A DNA stretch of 21,190 nucleotides from assembly GCA_947065955.1 (NCBI GenBank), contig CAMSXY010000006.1:1-21190 (forward strand). The letters are read 5' to 3'. Shown here piece by piece: positions 14,309 through 20,603 of this stretch. Under the pieces are notes generated by a model. That model was given only the letters and a program-made list of their open reading frames with translations, did not search any database and had not been told where the DNA came from. The first letter of the stretch is position 1, and every line of letters begins with the position of its first letter. A program made the position numbers and the translations under genes. This DNA comes from an uncultured Caryophanales bacterium (lineage in GTDB: Bacteria; Bacillota_I; Bacilli_A; RF39; UBA660).

Positions 14309-16123
14309 TTATTCTTCTACAAACTGTGAATTATATAAATTTGCATAAAAGCCATTTTTCGCAAGCAATTCCTCATGATTTCCAGTTTCTACAATATCAC
14401 CATTGTTCATAACTAAAATTAAATCTGCATTTCGAATCGTAGATAAACGATGCGCAATAATAAAACTCGTTCTTCCCTCCATTAAACGATCCATCGCTTC
14501 TTGAATTAAAAGTTCAGTTCTGGTATCTACAGAAGAAGTAGCCTCATCTAAAATAAGAATTTTTGGGTCTGCAAGAATCACACGAGCAATTGTTAAAAGT
14601 TGTTTTTGCCCCCCTGATATATTATCAGATTCCTCATTTAAAACCATATGATAGCCATCTGGAAGCGTTTTAATATAATGATCCACACTCGCCATTTTAC
14701 AAGCATCAATAACCTCATCCATAGTTGCATCTAATTTTCCATATTTAATATTTTCTTCAATTGTTCCACTAAAAAGCCACGTATCTTGTAAAACCATTCC
14801 AAAAACACTTCTTAATTCACTTCTTTTAAAGTTTTTAATATTCTTTCCATCCAATAAAATTTCTCCTGCATTTACATCATAAAAACGCATTAAAAGTTTA
14901 ATAATTGTGGACTTCCCAGCACCCGTTGGCCCTACAATCGCAATTTTTTGACCCTTTTTTATTTTCCCATTAAAATTATGGATAATCATACGATCTTCAT
15001 GATAGCCAAATTGGACATTCTTAAACGCAACATTTCCCTCTATATTAGAAATACTTTCTGCCTTTTCAATATCAGGAGTTTCTTCTTCTTCATCTAAAAA
15101 GCCATAAACACGTTCTGCTCCAGCTACGGCAGATTGAATCATATTCATCACTTGAGCTAGTTGCCCAATAGGATTGATAAAGCTTCTTACATATTGGGTA
15201 AAAGATAAAATATCCCCTACTACAATTTTTCCTTGAATAACAAACCATCCACCTAGAATAGAAATCACTACATAACTTAAATTCCCAATAAACATCATAA
15301 TAGGGTGCATAATACTAGACAAAAACTGACTTTTCCAAGCGGTATGGTATAATTGATCATTTAATGTACAAAATGTATCCAAAGCTTTCTTTTCTCCATT
15401 AAAAATAGTAACAATATCATGCCCTCCATAGATTTCCTCAATATGTCCATTTAAACTTCCTAAATATTCTTGCTGTTGTATAAAATATTTTTGACTCTTT
15501 GAGACAATTTTTTTCACAACAACCATACATAAAGGGATAATAAAAAGAGCAACTATTGTCATTGTAAAATTAATACTAAACATCATTACTAAAACTCCAA
15601 TAATAGTTGTAAGAGAAGTAATGACTTGTGTAATACTTTGATTTAAACTTTGATTTAAAGTATCAACATCATTAGTAAAACGAGAAAGAACTTCTCCATT
15701 GGTTTGACTATCAAAATATTTCATAGGAAGACGAGCAATTTTCAAAGAAAGTTTTTCACGAAGTTCATAAGAATAACGATTCGCAACACCACTCATTAAA
15801 AAGCCTTCGATAAAAGAAAAAATCAAACTAAAGGCATAAAGACCTAATAAAATAAGCAAAATACGTATAATATTATCGAAATTAATACCCCCAGTATTCG
15901 CAATTTTAGCAACAATTCCACTATAAATCTCTTCTGTAACGATTCCTAAAATTTTAGGTCCCACGATTGCAAAAATAGTCGATGCAATTGCAAAAAGAAA
16001 AACAAAGAAGATCGTAACACGATATTTTTTCAAATCTTTTAAAATTCGAAGGAGAGTTCCTTTAAAATTTTTAACATTTGAAGCATCCATTCCTGGTCCC
16101 ATAGGACCTTTTTTATTATGCAT
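14309..16123 (-). CDS. ABC exporter half-transporter, catalytically competent subunit
   Basis: 604 aa: a Gly/Pro/Met-rich N-terminus (MHNKKGPMGPGM), six TM segments from about 38 to 330, then an ATPase domain with Walker A GPTGAGKST (398-406), Q-loop LQDTW, signature ISGGQ (502-506), Walker B ILILDE (522-527, catalytic Glu527 present) and switch His558. It overlaps the preceding ABC gene by 8 bases and has GGAGG seven bases before ATG. With that partner, which lacks the catalytic Glu, it should form a heterodimeric exporter of the LmrCD/TM287-288 type. Substrate is unknown; drug or lipid-like compounds are usual for the group. The TetR gene heading the operon supports an inducible efflux role. 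Confidence 0.93.
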   Translation of the reverse strand: MHNKKGPMGPGMDASNVKNFKGTLLRILKDLKKYRVTIFFVFLFAIASTIFAIVGPKILGIVTEEIYSGIVAKIANTGGINFDNIIRILLILLGLYAFSLIFSFIEGFLMSGVANRYSYELREKLSLKIARLPMKYFDSQTNGEVLSRFTNDVDTLNQSLNQSITQVITSLTTIIGVLVMMFSINFTMTIVALFIIPLCMVVVKKIVSKSQKYFIQQQEYLGSLNGHIEEIYGGHDIVTIFNGEKKALDTFCTLNDQLYHTAWKSQFLSSIMHPIMMFIGNLSYVVISILGGWFVIQGKIVVGDILSFTQYVRSFINPIGQLAQVMNMIQSAVAGAERVYGFLDEEEETPDIEKAESISNIEGNVAFKNVQFGYHEDRMIIHNFNGKIKKGQKIAIVGPTGAGKSTIIKLLMRFYDVNAGEILLDGKNIKNFKRSELRSVFGMVLQDTWLFSGTIEENIKYGKLDATMDEVIDACKMASVDHYIKTLPDGYHMVLNEESDNISGGQKQLLTIARVILADPKILILDEATSSVDTRTELLIQEAMDRLMEGRTSFIIAHRLSTIRNADLILVMNNGDIVETGNHEELLAKNGFYANLYNSQFVEE

Positions 16124-18287
16124 CTAATTCCTCCTTACTAAGTTGAGAAAGGGCAATTTCCTGATAAGTTTTACAAGTTTTCATAAGTTCTTGGTGCGTT
16201 CCCATTCCAACAATTTTTCCTTCATCTAAAACCACAATCGTATCTGCATTCATAATTGTACTAATACGTTGTGCCACAATTAAAACAGTTTTATCATGTG
16301 TAATTTTTTTAAGTTCATTTCTCAAAATAGCATCGGTTTTAAAATCAAGAGCTGAAAAACTATCATCAAAAATATAAATATCGGGATTTTTAGCTAAGGC
16401 ACGGGCAATCGATAAACGTTGCTTTTGTCCTCCACTGACATTTCCTCCCCCTTGTGCAATAGGATACTGATATTTTCCTTCTAATTCTTGAATAAAACTA
16501 TCAGCTTGTGCAATTTTAGCGTATTGAATCATTTCCTCCTCTGTTAAATCAGCATTTCCATATTTCAAATTACTCTCTACACTTCCTGAGAAAAGAACAC
16601 CTTTTTGTGGAACAAAACCAATTTTATCCCGCAAAGTATGCATATTAACCTCACGAATATCTACACCGCTTACAAAAATTGTTCCATCTGTAACATCAAA
16701 AAATCTTGGAATTAAGTTAATAATGGTAGATTTTCCACTTCCTGTAGAACCAATAAAAGCCGTTGTTTTTCCAGGAAGAGCTTTAAAGTTAATATCTGTC
16801 AAGACATCATAATCTGCATCTGGATAACGAAAGGATACATGACGGAACTCAACAACTCCCTTTTGATCTTTTTCAAATGGTTTTTCTTTTTCTGGATTAG
16901 TAATTACAAAATCACGCTCTAACACTTCATTAATACGTTTTGCAGAAACACTTGCACGTGGAAGCATAATGGACATCATAGAAATCATTAAAAAAGCCAT
17001 AATAATCTGCATTGCATATTGGATGTAAGCCATAATATCTCCTACCTGCATAGAACCAGAATCGACTCCTTCGGCTCCTTTCCAAACAATGAAAAGACAG
17101 ACTAAGTTCATAATAAAGTTCATCATTGGCATCATAAAAGACATCACGCGATTAACAAATATGTTCATTTTTGTTAAATCCTTATTAGCCTTATCAAAAC
17201 GTTTTTCTTCATATTTTTCATTACTAAAAGCACGAATAACAGGAAGTCCTGTCAAAATCTCGCGTGTAACTAAATTAAGTCGATCAATAAGTTGTTGCAC
17301 TACTTTAAATTTTGGCATTACAATAGCAAACATGATAACAACTAAACTAATAACAGCCACAACAGCTATTGCAATAATATAAGTCATACTAGAATTCGTA
17401 TTTAAGGCTTTAATAACGCCACCAACACCAATAATAGGGGCATAAAATAAAACACGGAAAAGCATCACTAAAATCATTTGTACTTGTTGAATATCATTGG
17501 TAGTTCTCGTAATTAAAGAAGACTGTCCAAAGTCCTTCATCTCTGTTTTAGAAAAATGCACCACTTTATCAAATACACGGTTTCGTACACTACGTGCAAG
17601 ATTGGCTGCCAAACGAGAACCAAGTAACCCAACTAAAATAGTAGTAATCATAGAAAAAACAGCAATTCCAAGCATTTTTAAACCAGTTATAAAAATATAG
17701 TGATTTTGAATAGAATTTACATCCATTCCAATAGCAACATATTGTTTTTGAACATATGAAATCGCACTCGCTTGAAGCATAGAAGAAGGATATTGCTCCA
17801 TCTTTTCTTGTACATTTTCCACAAATTTCTTTTGTGTTTCAAGGGGCGCTAAATGCAAAGATGCAATGGTTTCACGTGTTAACCCTTCTATTTGACCCGA
17901 ATCAGCCATCGAAAGAACAGCCAAAGGAAAAGTTAAAATAGTAGACACTCGATTTTCTACCTTTTTCTTTCGAACATAAAGATTTTCTTCTTTTAAAAGA
18001 GGATATTTCTCTATAAAAGCAGTATTTCCTTTTGTATAAAAATCATAATTTTCTAAAAGATAGCTTTTTTCTTCCTCTGTCAGAAAAAGAAAAATATTTT
18101 TCATTTCTCCTTCGCGAAATACTTGCGCTGCACTATCCTCAATACCACCATACTGAATACCAACATTTACAATTTTAGATGTATAATCTGGCAAAGACAA
18201 ATCACAGATTGCTTGCACAACTAAAAGAGCAACAATAGCTAGAATGGACACGAAGGATCCCTTTAAATTTTTAAACAGTTTTATCAT
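16116..18287 (-). CDS. ABC exporter half-transporter with degenerate ATPase site
   Basis: 723 aa from ATG 18287 (GGAGGT five bases upstream; overlaps the TetR stop as ATGA). TM1 is at about 11-30, followed by an enlarged extracytoplasmic insert (about 45-190) before TM2 at about 198-222, a feature of one clostridial/bacilli exporter subgroup. The ATPase domain has Walker A GSTGSGKST (513-521), signature VSGGQ (617-621), Walker B IYIFDD (637-642) with Asp642 where the catalytic Glu should be, and Gln673 in place of the switch His (VAQRIST). These two substitutions mark the degenerate subunit of heterodimeric exporters, so this is a natural feature and not a damaged gene. The longer upstream frame runs into the TetR gene and is rejected. 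Confidence 0.93.
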   Translation of the reverse strand: MIKLFKNLKGSFVSILAIVALLVVQAICDLSLPDYTSKIVNVGIQYGGIEDSAAQVFREGEMKNIFLFLTEEEKSYLLENYDFYTKGNTAFIEKYPLLKEENLYVRKKKVENRVSTILTFPLAVLSMADSGQIEGLTRETIASLHLAPLETQKKFVENVQEKMEQYPSSMLQASAISYVQKQYVAIGMDVNSIQNHYIFITGLKMLGIAVFSMITTILVGLLGSRLAANLARSVRNRVFDKVVHFSKTEMKDFGQSSLITRTTNDIQQVQMILVMLFRVLFYAPIIGVGGVIKALNTNSSMTYIIAIAVVAVISLVVIMFAIVMPKFKVVQQLIDRLNLVTREILTGLPVIRAFSNEKYEEKRFDKANKDLTKMNIFVNRVMSFMMPMMNFIMNLVCLFIVWKGAEGVDSGSMQVGDIMAYIQYAMQIIMAFLMISMMSIMLPRASVSAKRINEVLERDFVITNPEKEKPFEKDQKGVVEFRHVSFRYPDADYDVLTDINFKALPGKTTAFIGSTGSGKSTIINLIPRFFDVTDGTIFVSGVDIREVNMHTLRDKIGFVPQKGVLFSGSVESNLKYGNADLTEEEMIQYAKIAQADSFIQELEGKYQYPIAQGGGNVSGGQKQRLSIARALAKNPDIYIFDDSFSALDFKTDAILRNELKKITHDKTVLIVAQRISTIMNADTIVVLDEGKIVGMGTHQELMKTCKTYQEIALSQLSKEELDA

Positions 18288-18871
18288 TTTTGACCTCCAT
18301 ATTGAATAATTTCTAATTTTTGACAAAAACTTTCTTGCGCTTCTTTGGCATCTCGATTTAAAAGAATTGCACAAATTAATTCTTTTATTAATAAATCATT
18401 TAATAAAAATAAAAGATCTTTTTCCTTTCCTTTTTTTATTTGAGATGTATCCATCATTGCAAGAAGTGTTTTTTCTATTCTTTGTTGTTGTAAAAATATA
18501 TGATCGTGCACATGAAAATTCATTCCAGAAAAAATATGTTTAAATAATTTCAAATTTTCTTCTTTGGAAATAAAATCTATTAAAACTTGAAAAATAAGAG
18601 GATAGGCAGAAAATGGATTTCCTTTTTCCTTTATTAAAATGTCTTCAAAAAGGGCAAAGAAACGATCCTTATGCTTTTTTAAAGCATAGTCATATAAATC
18701 CTCTTTATTTTCAAAATACATATAAAAGCTCCCCCGCGAGATCCCTGCATTTTTAATAATTCGATTAATGGAGACATCTTGTAAGGAATAATTAGTAAAT
18801 TCTTCTAAAGCACTTCGTAATAGTTTTTCCTTTTTTTCCTCTGGAAGATTATAAAAAGTTAAGGTAGGCAT
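18284..18871 (-). CDS. TetR/AcrR-family transcriptional regulator
   Basis: 195 aa. The N-terminal helix-turn-helix domain has SINRIIKNAGISRGSFYMYFENKEDL (about 33-58), the classic TetR recognition region. The C-terminal ligand domain is divergent, as expected, and includes a His-containing loop FHVHDH. It is first in an operon with the two ABC half-transporters and overlaps the next ATG by four bases. ATG 18871 is preceded by AGGAGGT at five bases. The promoter carries a palindrome between -35 and -10, so the protein probably represses its own operon until a substrate of the exporter binds. The inducer is unknown. Confidence 0.92.
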   Translation of the reverse strand: MPTLTFYNLPEEKKEKLLRSALEEFTNYSLQDVSINRIIKNAGISRGSFYMYFENKEDLYDYALKKHKDRFFALFEDILIKEKGNPFSAYPLIFQVLIDFISKEENLKLFKHIFSGMNFHVHDHIFLQQQRIEKTLLAMMDTSQIKKGKEKDLLFLLNDLLIKELICAILLNRDAKEAQESFCQKLEIIQYGGQK

Positions 18872-18916
18872 ATATGCACCTCCTATATCATATGTTTTTC
18901 TAGATACACAGTTACC

Positions 18917-18945
18917 ATTATATATGACACCTTGTCACATGTCAA
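18917..18945 (-). promoter_or_regulatory. Consensus promoter of the tetR-ABC operon
   Basis: Minus strand: TTGACA (18945-18940), exactly 17 bp, TATAAT (18922-18917). Both hexamers and the spacer are perfect consensus, so repression must do the control. Confidence 0.9.
18922..18940. promoter_or_regulatory. Candidate TetR operator
   Basis: ATATGACACCTTGTCACAT is a palindrome around 18931 with core TGACA-3-TGTCA and 8 of 9 pairs matching. It fills the spacer between -35 and -10 of the operon promoter, where a bound repressor would block RNA polymerase. The link to the adjacent TetR protein is inferred from position. Confidence 0.72.
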
Positions 18946-18984
18946 TCACCAAAAACTAATTTTTGTAAAAAAGCATTTTAGGTA

Positions 18985-19013
18985 TTGTCAAATTTTTTTT
19001 TTTATGTTATGAT
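18985..19013 (+). promoter_or_regulatory. tRNA-Met promoter
   Basis: TTGTCA (18985-18990), 17-bp spacer with an 11-T run, TATGAT (19008-19013) preceded by TG one base upstream. Transcription would begin about 12 bases before the tRNA. Confidence 0.75.
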
Positions 19014-19031
19014 AATATTGCCTATTTAATT

Positions 19032-19108
19032 GGCGATGTAGCTCAGTTGGCTAGAGCACCCGGTTCATACCCGGTAGGTCGGTGGTTCGAATCCACTCGT
19101 CGCTACCA
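19032..19108 (+). tRNA. tRNA-Met (CAT), elongator
   Basis: A 77-nt cloverleaf: acceptor GGCGATG pairs with CGTCGCT (first pair G-U), D-arm GCTC...GAGC, anticodon loop TTCATAC with CAT, T-arm GGTGG-TTCGAAT-CCACT, discriminator A and an encoded CCA. The first acceptor pair and the absence of an initiator-type GGG/CCC anticodon stem argue for an elongator. The outermost anticodon-stem position is a C-U mismatch. The other four pairs are intact. A tRNA-Ile2 (CAT read as LAT) is less likely given the similarity to known elongator Met tRNAs. Confidence 0.93.
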
Positions 19109-19147
19109 TTGGAAAATCTGTTCGAACTTTTTCGAACTTTAGATACA

Positions 19148-19170
19148 GGACTTGTCAAAAGTCTTTTTTT
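19148..19170 (+). terminator. Terminator after tRNA-Met
   Basis: GGACTT (19148-19153) and AAGTCT (19159-19164) form a 6-bp hairpin with a 5-nt loop and a T-run to 19170. It overlaps the -35 box of the next RNA's promoter. A second GTTCGAA/TTCGAAC hairpin lies just upstream (about 19120-19137) without a T-run. Confidence 0.6.
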
Positions 19171-19180
19171 ATGTTATCAT
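19152..19180 (+). promoter_or_regulatory. Promoter of the plus-strand small RNA
   Basis: TTGTCA (19152-19157), 17-bp T-rich spacer, TATCAT (19175-19180), with TG one base upstream of the -10. The spacer end and -10 region closely resemble the tRNA promoter upstream. Confidence 0.68.
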
Positions 19181-19208
19181 GAATATGTCAAGGAAACTTG
19201 CATAAAAT

Positions 19209-19250
19209 AAAAAAGGGAACATTCAGTTTTTGCGAGTTGAATGTCTACCC
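19209..19250 (-). terminator. Terminator of the 30-aa peptide mRNA
   Basis: On the minus strand the hairpin 19250-19215 (GGG..ACATTCA paired with TGAATGT..CCC) is followed by six T (19214-19209) and more T-rich sequence. It lies inside the plus-strand RNA, so the two transcripts overlap by about 90 nt. Confidence 0.65.
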
Positions 19251-19263
19251 AATAAATTGTGAA

Positions 19264-19301
19264 GACATTTAATTCAATGAAGAATTAAGTGTCATTTTTT
19301 T
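19264..19301 (+). terminator. Terminator of the plus-strand small RNA
   Basis: GACATTTAATTC (19264-19275) pairs with GAATTAAGTGTC (19282-19293) around a 6-nt loop, followed by A and seven T (19295-19301). The second arm overlaps the stop codon of the minus-strand peptide gene. Confidence 0.82.
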
Positions 19302-19384
19302 ATAACTACTATCATAATGATAAGGAGAAATAAAATGATAGCAATGAGCTTAAGAATTTTAATAATAAAAGTCTTAGTTTTCAT
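19292..19384 (-). CDS. 30-aa hydrophobic peptide, putative type I toxin
   Basis: Too short for usual gene calling. The minus-strand frame ATG 19384 to TGA 19292 encodes 30 residues: a basic start (MKTKTFIIKILK), a run of about 16 Ile/Leu/Val/Phe/Met/Ala residues (13-28) and a C-terminal Lys-Lys. That is a single membrane-spanning helix with positive ends, the profile of Fst, TxpA and BsrG toxins, though I see no close match to any. AGAGGAGG lies ten bases before ATG, partly folded in a small TCTCT/AGAGA hairpin (19400-19412), and a TATAAT promoter lies 66 bases upstream of the ATG. An antisense RNA overlaps its 3' end. Toxicity is inferred; a benign small membrane peptide is the alternative. 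Confidence 0.68.
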   Translation of the reverse strand: MKTKTFIIKILKLIAIILFLLIIMIVVIKK

Positions 19385-19449
19385 TTTTATCAAACCTCCT
19401 CTCTATTAGAGATTTGGTAGACACTCAACAACTGATATTCCCTAAAGTA

Positions 19450-19478
19450 ATTATACTATGAGTAATTCTTTTAAACAA
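19450..19478 (-). promoter_or_regulatory. Promoter of the 30-aa peptide mRNA
   Basis: Minus strand: TTGTTT (19478-19473), 17-bp spacer, TATAAT (19455-19450). The start would fall near 19443, giving a leader of about 60 nt that contains the 14-nt element at 19416-19429. Confidence 0.72.
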
Positions 19479-19520
19479 GCGAACATATCAATATTTATAA
19501 AATTATTTTTATAAACTTCC

Positions 19521-19548
19521 TATATTTTGATACTTGTGTCAAAATATA
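19521..19548. repeat. Near-perfect palindrome in the 19479-19732 intergenic stretch
   Basis: Arms 19521-19533 and 19536-19548 pair at 13 positions (one T-G) around a 2-nt centre. It is followed by six G (19551-19556). There is no T-run, so it looks more like an operator or a processed RNA structure than a terminator. The rest of 19479-19732 holds two terminators and no supported coding region. Confidence 0.5.
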
Positions 19549-19579
19549 TAGGGGGGTATCTACCATTTTAAAAGCAAAA

Positions 19580-19616
19580 AGAGTTAATTGTAATTTAGCA
19601 ATTAGCTCTTTTTTAT
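19580..19616. terminator. Orphan intrinsic terminator
   Basis: GAGTTAATTG and CAATTAGCTC (about 19580-19609) form a 10-bp hairpin with one T-G pair and an 8-nt loop, followed by six T on the plus strand. A-runs before it make it bidirectional in form. No gene ends here on the plus strand, so it may end an unidentified short RNA or be a remnant. Confidence 0.6.
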
Positions 19617-19700
19617 GTCTCCTACCATAAGATTTTACTAAATATTATATTTATTGATCCAATACATTAACCTCTTTTTATAAACTACTATATTTTAAAT

Positions 19701-19725
19701 AAAAAAAGCACCAATAAATGGTGCT
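19701..19725 (-). terminator. Terminator of the 119-aa membrane protein gene
   Basis: AGCACCA (19707-19713) and TGGTGCT (19719-19725) form a perfect 7-bp hairpin with a 5-nt loop, followed on the minus strand by six T (19706-19701). Confidence 0.88.
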
Positions 19726-19732
19726 AGTATAC

Positions 19733-20092
19733 TTATTTTCTTGTTAAAATTAGTTGTTTTATTTCTTCCTGTTCTAAATCATGTTGTTTATCTCTTAAAT
19801 CGTTAAGTTTTTTTTGATTCCTATACAATGATAAGCCATAACAACCAGCAGTTAAAATGTTTAAACCGAAAACCATCATACTTGGCTTAGTAAATCCGAC
19901 AAAATCAATCATACTTTTAAATTGAAATGTTCCAACCAAAATCAATCCCCCAGTAAGGAAACCATAAATATTTCTATTAAATCTTACTATTCCAATGTTA
20001 GTTTTAACAACTTCTAAACTTTCATTAATTTTTCTTAATGCAATTACTCTCTCTTTAACCCTTTGCAGTTCCATAAACTCTCCTGATTTCAT
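19733..20092 (-). CDS. Hypothetical two-TM membrane protein, 119 aa
   Basis: No family recognised. From ATG 20092 (AAGGGAG eight bases upstream) the product is 119 aa. A charged N-terminal amphipathic or coiled region (1-40) is followed by two hydrophobic segments (about 43-59 and 70-88) and a C-terminal charged coiled coil rich in Gln, Lys and Glu (90-115). Both ends should be cytoplasmic. A six-residue longer TTG-started form exists, but it would place the ribosome site inside the gene. It has its own promoter (TTGACA, 16 bp, TAAAAT) and terminator, so it is monocistronic. Its role is unknown. Confidence 0.75.
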   Translation of the reverse strand: MKSGEFMELQRVKERVIALRKINESLEVVKTNIGIVRFNRNIYGFLTGGLILVGTFQFKSMIDFVGFTKPSMMVFGLNILTAGCYGLSLYRNQKKLNDLRDKQHDLEQEEIKQLILTRK

Positions 20093-20116
20093 TATAAGAT
20101 CTCCCTTCAAAAGGAT

Positions 20117-20144
20117 ATTTTAGCACTTATTTTGAAAATGTCAA
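20117..20144 (-). promoter_or_regulatory. Promoter of the 119-aa gene
   Basis: Minus strand: TTGACA (20144-20139), 16-bp spacer, TAAAAT (20122-20117), with TG one base upstream of the -10. Additional TTGACT and TTGACA boxes lie farther upstream, around 20150-20170. Confidence 0.72.
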
Positions 20145-20190
20145 GATTTCAGTCAATAAAATGTTTGTCAATCCTAATTTTTTTATAAAA

Positions 20191-20538
20191 TTATTCTTTT
20201 TCTAAAGAAACAGTAGCATAAGCCCCTAAATCGAACACTTCATATCCTAATTTTTCTAAAGCTGTATAAGCAATACTACTTCTTCTTCCGCTTTGACAAT
20301 AAACAAGAATAGGTTTGTCTTTAGCAAGGTTTATATTTTCATTTATTTCATCATAAGGGATATTAATAGATCCCACTACATGACCACTATCGTATTCGTT
20401 TTTTGTCCTTACATCAATAACAATATATTCTTTTTCAGAAAGCACTTTTTGCAATTTTTCTTCTTTTGAAAGTTCTTTTTCAAAGGAACATCCACAAAAA
20501 CACATCACTAAAACAAAAATAATTAAAAATTTCTTCAT
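20191..20538 (-). CDS. Rhodanese-domain lipoprotein (PspE-like)
   Basis: 115 aa from ATG 20538, chosen because GAAGGG lies nine bases upstream and the signal peptide then begins correctly (MKKFLIIFVLVM). The signal ends in FCGC, so the Cys after Gly is the likely lipidation site. After a short Lys/Glu linker comes one rhodanese domain: VIDVRTKNEYDSGHVVGSINIPYDE and the active-site loop YCQSGRRSSIAY, whose Cys carries persulfide in this family. It probably moves sulfur or handles thiols outside the membrane, but single-domain rhodaneses have many possible acceptors. No partner gene is adjacent. An eight-codon longer start is less likely. Confidence 0.88.
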   Translation of the reverse strand: MKKFLIIFVLVMCFCGCSFEKELSKEEKLQKVLSEKEYIVIDVRTKNEYDSGHVVGSINIPYDEINENINLAKDKPILVYCQSGRRSSIAYTALEKLGYEVFDLGAYATVSLEKE

Positions 20539-20603
20539 TTCTTTTTTCCCTTCTTTTTCCATAAAATATTATCTATAAAATATAATATCTTTTCTCTTAA
20601 AAT

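Larger units (their letters stand above)
19187..19301 (+). ncRNA. Putative antisense antitoxin RNA, about 115 nt
   Basis: No protein frame with a ribosome site is present. The predicted RNA has three hairpins: CAAG-GAAA-CTTG at 19189-19200 (GNRA-type tetraloop), 19215-19250 (GGG..ACATTCA / TGAATGT..CCC), and a strong terminator with arms 19264-19275 and 19282-19293 (11 Watson-Crick pairs plus one G-U) followed by seven T. It converges on and overlaps the 3' part of the minus-strand mRNA for the 30-aa hydrophobic peptide, from the end of that mRNA through its stop codon. That is the arrangement of RatA/txpA and SR4/bsrG antitoxin RNAs. Existence of the RNA is supported by promoter plus terminator; the antitoxin role is inferred. 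Confidence 0.62.

Noticed and set aside
16116..18287. Pseudogene call for the ABC subunit with Asp instead of catalytic Glu
   Set aside because: The Asp and the Gln at the switch position are the recognised paired features of the degenerate half of heterodimeric exporters, and the frame is complete.
18288..18374. 29-residue N-terminal extension of the degenerate ABC subunit
   Set aside because: It lies inside the TetR gene and lacks a ribosome site, whereas GGAGGT stands before the internal ATG at 18287.
19334..19408. Plus-strand 24-codon hydrophobic frame starting MIAMSLRIL with AAGGAG upstream
   Set aside because: It is the antisense shadow of the 30-aa minus-strand peptide, and the plus-strand RNA terminates at about 19301, before it. 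The minus frame has the better ribosome site and promoter.
19540..19565. TATAGGGGGGTAT as a CsoR/CstR-type operator near a rhodanese gene
   Set aside because: Only one half-site is present, no CsoR-family gene is in the window, and the rhodanese gene is 600 bases away behind two terminators.
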